From SAR116 cluster bacterium AG-321-K23 (lineage in GTDB: Bacteria > Pseudomonadota > Alphaproteobacteria > Puniceispirillales > Marisalimonadaceae), in assembly GCA_003284565.1 (NCBI GenBank), contig QBXO01000001.1, positions 1-64,000 of the forward strand: DNA of 64,000 nucleotides. The letters run 5' to 3'. Below, one piece after another: positions 21,979 through 30,591 of this stretch. The position numbers were made by a program, and so were the translations under genes. Under the pieces are notes generated by a model. That model saw nothing but the letters and a program-made list of their open reading frames with translations. It was not told the DNA's origin and ran no database searches. The number at the start of each line of letters is the position of its first letter. Within the stretch, counting starts at the first letter, position 1.

Positions 21979-23181
21979 CTATTTATAAAATTTATCATAT
22001 TCTTTTTTTAAATAATTGTCAGTCATACCCGCTATATAATCAGCTATAATTCTAAATTTATTTTTTTGTGACATTTCCGATAGCATTTCCTCATTATAAT
22101 GTTTCCATTGTTCTGGAAGTGTATGAATATCTTTTATAAATAACAAAAATAATTTTTCTATCATAAGTGTATTTTGGTCTAATATTTTTACTAATGATTG
22201 ATTGTGATACATTTTTTTAAATAAAAAATTTCTTATTTCTTCCATTGACGATGAAGCATCTTTAGAAAGTTTAACAATTATATTTCCATAATTCTTTACC
22301 TCATTTACATGTTTAAAATTATTTTTTTTTATAATTTTTAGTGCATTTGATACCACATCGTTTATAAAGTAACTGATTAAATGCCTAACTAATTGATGAA
22401 TTAATATATCACCTTTTATATTTACAAATTTACTTTCGATATTTTTTAAAATGTAATTAATGATATCTATTTTACGAATATCATTTAAAGAAAATAGTTT
22501 TTCACGAAGGCCATCATCAAAATCATGCGTCAAATATGCTATATCATCAGAAATATTTGCCACTTGACCTTCTAATGAACTATGTGTTTTAAAATCAATC
22601 TCCAAGAGAATACAGATATCCTTGATAGTTTCTGGTGTTTTATTTAAATCCAAAAATGGTCCATTATGTTTAATCAATCCCTCTAAAGTTTCATAAGTAA
22701 GGTTCAAACCGTCAAAATTTGGATATTTTTTTTCTAATATTGTTACAACTCTAAGTGTTTGTTCATTATGACTAAAACCACCAACATCAGCCATTATTTT
22801 TTGGAGAACATCCTCCCCTCTATGACCTAAAGGCGGATGTCCTAGATCATGCGCAAGGGCTATGGTTTCAGTCAAATCTTCATTAATATTCAGAGCCTTA
22901 GCGATTGATCTTGCAATCTGAGAAACTTCAAGAGTATGAGTTAATCGAGTTCTATAATGATCTCCTTCGTGAAACACAAAAACCTGAGTTTTGTCTTTTA
23001 ACCTTCTAAAAGCTTCAGAGTGAATTATTCTATCCCTATCTCTTTGAAATTCAGTCCTGCCAAGAATAAGTTTATCATCTTTATGGACTCTGCCCCTACT
23101 TTCTGAACTAAGACATGCAAACGAACTTAAATATCGGTTATCATTATTAGTAAACATTAAATTTTCCAATAAATTATTCAT
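21979..23181 (-). CDS. dgt: deoxyguanosinetriphosphate triphosphohydrolase-like protein
   Basis: HD-domain motifs: RTRLTHTLEVSQIARSIA, ALAHDLGHPPLGHRGE. Confidence 0.93.
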   Translation of the reverse strand: MNNLLENLMFTNNDNRYLSSFACLSSESRGRVHKDDKLILGRTEFQRDRDRIIHSEAFRRLKDKTQVFVFHEGDHYRTRLTHTLEVSQIARSIAKALNINEDLTETIALAHDLGHPPLGHRGEDVLQKIMADVGGFSHNEQTLRVVTILEKKYPNFDGLNLTYETLEGLIKHNGPFLDLNKTPETIKDICILLEIDFKTHSSLEGQVANISDDIAYLTHDFDDGLREKLFSLNDIRKIDIINYILKNIESKFVNIKGDILIHQLVRHLISYFINDVVSNALKIIKKNNFKHVNEVKNYGNIIVKLSKDASSSMEEIRNFLFKKMYHNQSLVKILDQNTLMIEKLFLLFIKDIHTLPEQWKHYNEEMLSEMSQKNKFRIIADYIAGMTDNYLKKEYDKFYK

Positions 23182-23261
23182 TTATGAATAAAAATATGTT
23201 AATTTGCAATTAAACATTTGTAATAATTTTCAAACTTCAAAATTAAACGAGGTTTTTTAAA

Positions 23262-23606
23262 ATGAATGAAAGTAAAGATTTCAATCAAGACTTTTATCTA
23301 TCAAAGGAAGCTTTAGAAAGAGTAAAAGTTTTACTAAAAGATGAAGAAGGTTCATATTTTAGAATATCAGTTTTAGGAGGTGGTTGTTCTGGCTTTCAAT
23401 ATGATTTTTCATTTGATAAAAAACCTAAAGACGATGATATGATCTTCAAAGAAGGAGGAATTGATTATTTAATAGATAAAGTATCTATAGATTTTCTTCG
23501 AGGAAGTACTTTAGAATACGTGTCGGAACTTGCAGGATCATATTTTAAAATTGAAAATCCCAATGCTACAGCAAATTGTGGCTGTGGAACAAGCTTCTCA
23601 ATCTAA
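23262..23606 (+). CDS. erpA: HesB/IscA-family iron-sulfur cluster insertion protein (ErpA-like)
   Basis: FRISVLGGGCSGFQYDFSFD and C-terminal NCGCGTSFSI (three conserved Cys). Confidence 0.9.
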   Translation: MNESKDFNQDFYLSKEALERVKVLLKDEEGSYFRISVLGGGCSGFQYDFSFDKKPKDDDMIFKEGGIDYLIDKVSIDFLRGSTLEYVSELAGSYFKIENPNATANCGCGTSFSI

Positions 23607-23620
23607 TATTACCTAATAAA

Positions 23621-24409
23621 ATGTCCTTAAAAATATCTAGTTATAATGTAAATTCTATAAAAATGAGACTGCAAAATGTATTGAGTTGGTTAGATAAAAA
23701 TAATACTGATATAATTTTATTGCAAGAAACTAAGACAATTGATGATAATTTTCCGTCATTAGATTTTGAACAAAAAAAATATGACGTAATATTCAACGGA
23801 CAAAAATCATATAATGGCGTAGCTATTGCGTCTAAATTTGAAATAGATGAAATTACTAGATCATTACCTTTATATGATGAAGAGATGGATGAAGATGATC
23901 AAGCAAGGTTTTTACATGTTAAAATTAAAGACATAAATATTATTTGTTTATACTTACCTAACGGAAATCCTGCACCAGGTGCAAAATATGACTACAAAAT
24001 TCGTTGGATGAGGCGTCTAACAAAATATACGAAAGAGATTTATGATTCTAATGAACCCTTAATTTTAGGAGGCGATTTTAATGTTATCCAAGAAAGTATA
24101 GATTGTTATGATATATCAAAATGGCAAAATGATGCATTATATCTAGAAAAAACTAGGAAGCATTTAAGAGAGTTAATAAACATTGGTCTAGTTGATGCTT
24201 ATCGTATAAAATATCCAAGTACTAAAGAGTATAGTTTCTGGGATTATCAGAATGGAGCTTGGCAAAAGGATAACGGGATAAGAATAGATCTATTTTTAAT
24301 TTCACCAGAGATAGTTGATAATCTAATTGATGTAGGTATAGATAAAATACCAAGAGGTGAAGAAAAACCCAGCGACCACACACCTATTTGGATTGAATTA
24401 AACAATTAA
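23621..24409 (+). CDS. xth: exodeoxyribonuclease III
   Basis: LKISSYNVNSIKMRLQNVLSWL, ILLQETKT, LGGDFNV, SDHTPIWIEL; start at MSLKIS, downstream of the erpA-like stop. Confidence 0.94.
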   Translation: MSLKISSYNVNSIKMRLQNVLSWLDKNNTDIILLQETKTIDDNFPSLDFEQKKYDVIFNGQKSYNGVAIASKFEIDEITRSLPLYDEEMDEDDQARFLHVKIKDINIICLYLPNGNPAPGAKYDYKIRWMRRLTKYTKEIYDSNEPLILGGDFNVIQESIDCYDISKWQNDALYLEKTRKHLRELINIGLVDAYRIKYPSTKEYSFWDYQNGAWQKDNGIRIDLFLISPEIVDNLIDVGIDKIPRGEEKPSDHTPIWIELNN

Positions 24410-26271
24410 TTATTTTTATGAATATTTTTTGGCTTAAAATTTGATATTTCAACGTTTCGTGGATCTGGTATCCATACTTCACGATTTGGATGCATACCTG
24501 CACCAAAAACAGCCGAAACAGCAGAATTTCTCATTCTGTTTAATAATCTTGTATCTGCATCACCAACAAACGGATGCAGACCATTATTTTCTTGAACTAC
24601 AATGTTCCATTCTTTTTTTCTTTCTTTTAGAATTTTTAAATTAAGTAATTCGGTACAATTTAAAGTGTTCGCATTAAGATCAACTATAATTTCATCACCA
24701 TTTTTGATCAATCCAATTGGTCCACCAATTGCTGCTTCCGGACCCACATGCCCAATAACTAGCCCAACAGATCCCCCTGAGAAACGTCCATCAGTCATTA
24801 GACCAACAATAATATTCCTCTCTCTGCACAAAGAGGTAATCCTTGAAGTTGAGTCAAGCATCTCTGGCATTCCTGGCCCACCTACAGGACCTTCATACCT
24901 TACTATAATCATATCTTTGTTTTCAAATTTTTCAGGATTATTTTCTAGTGTGTCGAGTAACATTTGCTCTCCATTAAAAACTTTTGCTTTGCCAACAAAA
25001 ACATTATTTTCTAATCCACCTTCTACACCTGCTAGTTTTAAAATTGCACTATACTCAGGTGATAAATTTCCACCTAATAATCTTAATCCACCAGTTTCTT
25101 TAAATGGTTTTTTAACAGGATAGATAACTTCTCCATCTGGTTCTTCAGGAGAAAGTCTTTTAATTTGTTCTTCTAATGTTTCACCAGTGCAAGTTAGAGT
25201 TTGCCCATTTAACAACCCTGAATTAAGAAGATCATTAACAAAAACTTGCACGCCGCCTTTAGCGTCAATATCAACCATTGAATACTTTCCAAATGGTCTA
25301 GCATCAACTAAAACTGGAACTACGTTTTTAGATAAATAATTAAATTCTTCAAAGCTCATAATATCATCATTAAAATTTTTATAACCAGCTGCTCGAGCTA
25401 ATTCTGGAGCATGAAGCATTACATTTGTAGAACCTCCAATTGACATTGCAACAATAAGTGCATTTCTTAAAGAATCTCTTGTAACAATATCTCTTGGCTT
25501 AATGTCTTGTTTTATCATATTATCCAAATAATTAATAAGTTGATTTGGAAAGATCTCTAACCTTCTTTTATCCTCTGATGCTGGTGAAACCATTTCTAGT
25601 GGTTGCATTCCAACTACGCCAATAAATGTTTGCATAGTGTTATAAGTAAAAATGCCCCCACAACTTCCATGGCCTGGACAGGCTTCACACGCTATTCTTT
25701 TTTTCAAAGCCTCATCATCACTTCCTGCTAATTGGTAAGCTGTAATTAAGTCAATTGGTTCTTTTGTCACGGAGTCAACTCCAGGTCTTATTGACCCGTC
25801 TGACATCATGATGGCAGGTCTATTATGTTCTAGTATGGCAGCCAACGTTCCCACGGGTGGTTTGTCACATGCAACCACTGCAATAGTTCCCTCAAGACCT
25901 GAGGCACTTAAATGTTCACAAAGTGAATCATTAGTAACTTCTCTTCCAATCAAAGAATATCGCATTTCTTTTGTTCCATTTCGAATACCATCAGATGTCG
26001 CGACTGTATATTCTGGCTGCACAAGTCTCATCAATATATCATTAGGATTTTGTCCTATTCTTTGTCTTAATCTTTCATGAATAGTTTTGACTTTTTCCTC
26101 AACACCAAAATAACATTGTGAATCACCCTTATTTCCAACCACTCCTATTGATGGTTCATGTATCAAGTCCAAATCAGTCTTAAGCATCCTTGCAACCCCA
26201 AAAGTCTGAGAATTTCTTCCGGGGTTTTTGTCAATTAAAACTGTTTTTGAATTCTTCATATTTTTCTCCAA
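24406..26271 (-). CDS. IlvD/Edd-family dehydratase
   Basis: GDSQC, VACDKPPVGTL, ACPGHGSCGGIFTYNTM, MTDGRFSGGS, HVGPEAAIGGPI; three candidate Fe-S Cys. Substrate uncertain. Confidence 0.88.
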   Translation of the reverse strand: MEKNMKNSKTVLIDKNPGRNSQTFGVARMLKTDLDLIHEPSIGVVGNKGDSQCYFGVEEKVKTIHERLRQRIGQNPNDILMRLVQPEYTVATSDGIRNGTKEMRYSLIGREVTNDSLCEHLSASGLEGTIAVVACDKPPVGTLAAILEHNRPAIMMSDGSIRPGVDSVTKEPIDLITAYQLAGSDDEALKKRIACEACPGHGSCGGIFTYNTMQTFIGVVGMQPLEMVSPASEDKRRLEIFPNQLINYLDNMIKQDIKPRDIVTRDSLRNALIVAMSIGGSTNVMLHAPELARAAGYKNFNDDIMSFEEFNYLSKNVVPVLVDARPFGKYSMVDIDAKGGVQVFVNDLLNSGLLNGQTLTCTGETLEEQIKRLSPEEPDGEVIYPVKKPFKETGGLRLLGGNLSPEYSAILKLAGVEGGLENNVFVGKAKVFNGEQMLLDTLENNPEKFENKDMIIVRYEGPVGGPGMPEMLDSTSRITSLCRERNIIVGLMTDGRFSGGSVGLVIGHVGPEAAIGGPIGLIKNGDEIIVDLNANTLNCTELLNLKILKERKKEWNIVVQENNGLHPFVGDADTRLLNRMRNSAVSAVFGAGMHPNREVWIPDPRNVEISNFKPKNIHKNN

Positions 26272-26284
26272 CTTACTTTTAATA

Positions 26285-28927
26285 TTATAAATTAACTAAA
26301 GCCTTTTCTATTTCTAACTTTCTTTGATCAAATACATTTTTTTTGGATTTTACATCCTCTATAACATTTAATGGTGCTTTTTTTACAAATGATGAATTTT
26401 TCAATCTTTTGTCTATAATTTCAATTTCATTAATTATATTTGTTAACTCTTTATTCAATCTATTCCTTTCTGCTTCAATATCTATTAATCCATCTGTTGG
26501 TATCATTAAAGTTATCTCATCAATAGTTATAATTATAGATTTTTCTTTTTTATGATCTTGTTTGGATGCAAATTTTATCTGTTTTAATTTTGCTAAATTA
26601 ATAATTAAATTATTATTTTCTATAATAATTGTCTTTTTTTCTTGGTTCACATTTTTAAGAATAATTGTAGGTCTAGATTTATTAGGAATATTTTTTTCTA
26701 CCCTAATTGATCTTATCGCGGAAACAATATCTATTATTAGCCCTATTCCATTTTTTAAAGAGGTTTTAGTTTTTATTATCTTTGGCCAAGGTGATGAAAT
26801 CGCTAGCTTATTAGTTTTAAACAAATTTTCAAAAATTTCTTCGGTTACATATGGCATTATTGGATGTAACATTAATAAAACATTTTTCATAATTTTAATA
26901 GAAACACTTTTAGTTTCTTTTTGTGACTCAATGTCTTCAGAGTTATTCAAAATAGGCTTGATAAACTCTATATACCAGTCACAGTAATCTCTCCAAATAA
27001 ACTGATATAAGGCGTCAGCAGCATCATTAAACTTGTATTCAACTATAGATTTTTTTACTTTAAAATTAAGTTGATTATAAATATCTATTATCCATTTATT
27101 GACTTGTAGCTTTACAAAATCAATTTCATTATTAAGTTCTGAAATACATTCATTAAATTCCAGAAACTTACATCCATTCCATATTTTTGTACTGAAATTT
27201 CTATAACCTGCAATTCTCTCTTCTGATAATTTTATATCTCTTCCTTGAGCGGCCATAGCTGTTAGAGTAAACCTCAGTGAGTCAGCTCCATATTTCATAG
27301 ATAAGTCCAAAGGATCTAGGACATTACCCTTTGATTTTGACATTTTTTGACCCTTATCATCTCTTACTAAAGCGTGTATATATACTTCTTTGAAAGGAAC
27401 TTGGTCATCCATAAAATGAATGCCCATCATCATCATACGTGCTACCCAAAAGAAAATTATATCAAACCCTGTTACAAGAACACTAGTTGGATAGTATTTC
27501 TTCAGATCTTGTGTGTTGTCAGGCCATCCCAATGTAGAAAATGGCCAAAGTGCAGATGAAAACCATGTATCTAGCACATCTTCATCTTGTATCAGTTTAA
27601 CTTTTTTCCCATAATGCAATTCTGCTGATTTTTCGGCATCTGCCTGATTAAGTTCTACAAAAATTTTATCATCAGGCCCAAACCAGGCGGGTATTCTATG
27701 TCCCCACCATAGCTGTCTAGAAACACACCATGGTTGAATATTGTTCATCCATTCAAAATAAGTTTTATCCCAGTTTTGTGGGACAAATCTTGTTTTTTTA
27801 TCTTTAACAGCTTTTATAGCAGGTTTAGCCAATTTATATGCATCAACATACCATTGATCCATAAGCCAAGGTTCGACAACAACATTAGACCTATCTCCAT
27901 GAGGAACTGTATGTACAATTTTCTCTTCTTTTACATATAAATTTTGAGCTTTCAAAATTTCTAAAACCTTTTTTCTAGCTTCAAATCTGTCTAAACCTTT
28001 GAAATCTTTTCCACCATTTTCATTTATAGAAGCATTAGCATCAAAGATATTAATCATATCTAATCCGTGACTTTTACCCACTTCAAAATCATTAAAGTCG
28101 TGCGCAGGTGTAATTTTAACAGCACCAGAACCTTTTTCTGGATCTGAATAACTATCAAAAATAATTGGAATACGCCTGTTTAAAATTGGTAGTATTACAT
28201 TTTTACCTTTTAGGTGTATATATCTGTCATCATCGGGATTTACAGCTACAGCTGTATCTCCTAACATAGTTTCCGGTCTAGTTGTTGCAATTGTTAAGAA
28301 TTCATCACTATTTTCAACTGGATATTTAAAATACCAAAATTTGCCTTCAACTTCTTTCTGCTCTACTTCTAAATCTGAAATAGCTGTCAATAGTTTTGGA
28401 TCCCAATTAACTAATCGCTTGTCTCTATAAATCAATCCTTCTTTATATAGATTTACAAATACAGAAATTACAGCTTTTGATAATCCTGCATCCATCGTAA
28501 ATCGTTCTTTTTCCCAATCAGGTGACGCTCCTAAAGCTCTTAACTGATTTGTAATTTCGCCTCCTGATTTTTCTTTCCACTCCCACACTTTTTCAATAAA
28601 CTTTTCTCTTCCTAAACCATGTCGTGTTAAATTAGATTTTGCTAACTCTCTTTCAACAACCATTTGAGTAGCTATTCCAGCGTGATCAGTTCCTGGTTGC
28701 CAAAGTACATCTTGTCCCTGCATTCTATGGAATCTTATTAAAATATCTTGAATAGTGAATGTTAAAGCATGTCCAATATGTAAAGAACCAGTCACGTTTG
28801 GAGGTGGCATCATTATAACATATGGTTTTTTTGAAGATTGACTATCGGAAGAGAAAGCACCACTTTCCAGCCATTTTTTATACCATTTTTTTTCTATGTA
28901 ATTAGAATCAAATCTTTTTTCCATCAT
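26285..28927 (-). CDS. valS: valyl-tRNA synthetase
   Basis: PPPNVTGSLHIGHALTFTIQDILIRFHRMQG, TTRPETMLGDTAVAVNP, KMSKSKGNVLDPLDL. Confidence 0.98.
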   Translation of the reverse strand: MMEKRFDSNYIEKKWYKKWLESGAFSSDSQSSKKPYVIMMPPPNVTGSLHIGHALTFTIQDILIRFHRMQGQDVLWQPGTDHAGIATQMVVERELAKSNLTRHGLGREKFIEKVWEWKEKSGGEITNQLRALGASPDWEKERFTMDAGLSKAVISVFVNLYKEGLIYRDKRLVNWDPKLLTAISDLEVEQKEVEGKFWYFKYPVENSDEFLTIATTRPETMLGDTAVAVNPDDDRYIHLKGKNVILPILNRRIPIIFDSYSDPEKGSGAVKITPAHDFNDFEVGKSHGLDMINIFDANASINENGGKDFKGLDRFEARKKVLEILKAQNLYVKEEKIVHTVPHGDRSNVVVEPWLMDQWYVDAYKLAKPAIKAVKDKKTRFVPQNWDKTYFEWMNNIQPWCVSRQLWWGHRIPAWFGPDDKIFVELNQADAEKSAELHYGKKVKLIQDEDVLDTWFSSALWPFSTLGWPDNTQDLKKYYPTSVLVTGFDIIFFWVARMMMMGIHFMDDQVPFKEVYIHALVRDDKGQKMSKSKGNVLDPLDLSMKYGADSLRFTLTAMAAQGRDIKLSEERIAGYRNFSTKIWNGCKFLEFNECISELNNEIDFVKLQVNKWIIDIYNQLNFKVKKSIVEYKFNDAADALYQFIWRDYCDWYIEFIKPILNNSEDIESQKETKSVSIKIMKNVLLMLHPIMPYVTEEIFENLFKTNKLAISSPWPKIIKTKTSLKNGIGLIIDIVSAIRSIRVEKNIPNKSRPTIILKNVNQEKKTIIIENNNLIINLAKLKQIKFASKQDHKKEKSIIITIDEITLMIPTDGLIDIEAERNRLNKELTNIINEIEIIDKRLKNSSFVKKAPLNVIEDVKSKKNVFDQRKLEIEKALVNL

Positions 28928-28950
28928 ATCAGATTTCCAATAAACTTTGT

Positions 28951-30327
28951 TTAATTAAACATTTTAGGATCTAATATGTTAAAATCTATATCATTCTGTT
29001 TCAAATCATATTTAACATTCAAATCTTTGTTAATATCTTTAATAGATAATCTTCCTATGATGGACTTTAATTGGTAAATACTTAAAATCTCGTCCGCTCG
29101 ACTTTGTATCAAGTTAGTAGATGCATCTAAAAATTCAACTTCTGCATCTAGCACATCTAAAATTGTTCTTAAACCAAAATCTGACTCTTTTTTGATACCA
29201 TTTAAGGCTAGCAATGAGGATTTTTTTTCGGCCATAGATGCTTTAGTTTTTGCAATAGCACTTGTGTAAGTTTGATATGAGGAAATAGCACTTAACTCTA
29301 CTACTCTCTGTTTTTCAGATAATTCAACTGAACTAGCTCTAAATAAATTATCAAGTTTTTTTATTGATGCTTTTGATGATGAATTATAAAATAAAGGTGT
29401 CTTAAAAGTAAGATTTACACCATAACTCTGATAATCAGTTGAAGAGGTATTTAATGATGAGACACTATCTTTGCCAAAAAATTCTAAATTAAGTGTTGGC
29501 CTGTTATCGGTTTCTTTTAATGCAATATTTTTTTGAGCAATATTCTTTTTCAATTTAGCAATAATAATATCAAAGTTATTCTCTAGGGCAATTTTGACGG
29601 TTTTACTTTTAGTGTCTGGAGGCATGAAAGTTGAAATAGGCAAAGATAATTTATTTGGAATAGATTTAAATTTTGTAATACTTTTGAAGTTGGAAACTGA
29701 TTTTTCAAGATTTCCTTCAGATAAAATCAAATCATATTCAGCTTTTGCTAATTTAGATTGAGCTTCAGCCAATGTGGTAGGTGTTACTGTGCCAGCTTGT
29801 AGCTTTAACTTTGTGGCATCAACATTTTCTTTAAATCTATCTAAGCTTTTTTTTCTTAAACTAACTACAGATTGATTAGAGTAAACGTCTAAATAAGTTC
29901 TAACAGAATTCAATATTATTTTTTGCTCAATAAAATTTAAATTATATTGCTCAAGCTTAATATTTTCTTTTGCTATAAAATTTTTTTCAAATGCTTCTCC
30001 ACCGTCAAAGATATTTTTGCGTAATGAGATTGTAGAGGTAGTTGTTTCATCATTTACAAACGTTCCTTGGGAATTACTATCTTTGTTGTCAGATTTGAAG
30101 GTTGTTACAAAAGAATTTGTCCAGTCTTTTGAAGAACGAGATTCCTCTAAAGAATTTTTAGCTGCAGCTAATTTATAATTTTGAGCTTTTAATTCCAAAC
30201 TATTTTTAAGCGCTTCATGAATAGAATGTTCAAAAAAATCAGAACTAAGAACTTTTGAAACATTTAAAAACACAAAAAAGAAAATTATTAAATAAAAAAA
30301 TTTAATTCTTTTAAAAAAGAAAGTCAT
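28951..30327 (-). CDS. TolC-family outer membrane efflux protein
   Basis: Signal peptide, two repeated OEP-like coiled-coil halves, GLRTILDVLDAEVEFLDASTNLIQSRADEI. Confidence 0.88.
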   Translation of the reverse strand: MTFFFKRIKFFYLIIFFFVFLNVSKVLSSDFFEHSIHEALKNSLELKAQNYKLAAAKNSLEESRSSKDWTNSFVTTFKSDNKDSNSQGTFVNDETTTSTISLRKNIFDGGEAFEKNFIAKENIKLEQYNLNFIEQKIILNSVRTYLDVYSNQSVVSLRKKSLDRFKENVDATKLKLQAGTVTPTTLAEAQSKLAKAEYDLILSEGNLEKSVSNFKSITKFKSIPNKLSLPISTFMPPDTKSKTVKIALENNFDIIIAKLKKNIAQKNIALKETDNRPTLNLEFFGKDSVSSLNTSSTDYQSYGVNLTFKTPLFYNSSSKASIKKLDNLFRASSVELSEKQRVVELSAISSYQTYTSAIAKTKASMAEKKSSLLALNGIKKESDFGLRTILDVLDAEVEFLDASTNLIQSRADEILSIYQLKSIIGRLSIKDINKDLNVKYDLKQNDIDFNILDPKMFN

Positions 30328-30455
30328 TTAAACCTCAAAAAAATTCTAAATAAATATTAAATATCATTTAATAGCGTATTGAAAAGAAAATTCTAGTTAA
30401 TAATTAAGTATTAACAAGAATTTTTGAAACTAAATATCATAGAGTTTTTTTTTAA

Positions 30456-30484
30456 TTGCTTGTATGCTATTGAAAAGTTATAGA
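30456..30484 (+). promoter_or_regulatory. putative sigma70-type promoter for tRNA-Cys
   Basis: TTGCTT (30456-30461), 17-nt spacer, TATAGA (30479-30484), ~20 nt before the tRNA 5' end. Confidence 0.6.
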
Positions 30485-30504
30485 ATTAAGCACCTAACTT
30501 ATGT

Positions 30505-30578
30505 GGCCCGATGGCAGAGTGGTGATGCAGCGGCCTGCAAAGCCGTTAACAGCGGTTCGATTCCGCTTCGGGCCTCCA
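30505..30578 (+). tRNA. tRNA-Cys (GCA), CCA encoded
   Basis: Acceptor GGCCCGA/TCGGGCC, discriminator T, encoded CCA, anticodon loop CTGCAAA, T-loop GGTTCGATTCC. Confidence 0.96.
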
Positions 30579-30591
30579 TTTATTAGATGTA

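Noticed and set aside
24602-25123. 173-aa + strand ORF
   Set aside because: Antisense to the strongly supported ilvD-like gene; low-complexity composition, no recognisable motif.
26562-26987. 141-aa + strand ORF
   Set aside because: Antisense to valS; hydrophobic composition follows from the AT-rich complement.
30370-30480. Repeated TATTGAAAAG upstream of tRNA-Cys
   Set aside because: 10-nt AT-rich repeat, likely by chance in this composition; the second copy lies in the promoter spacer.
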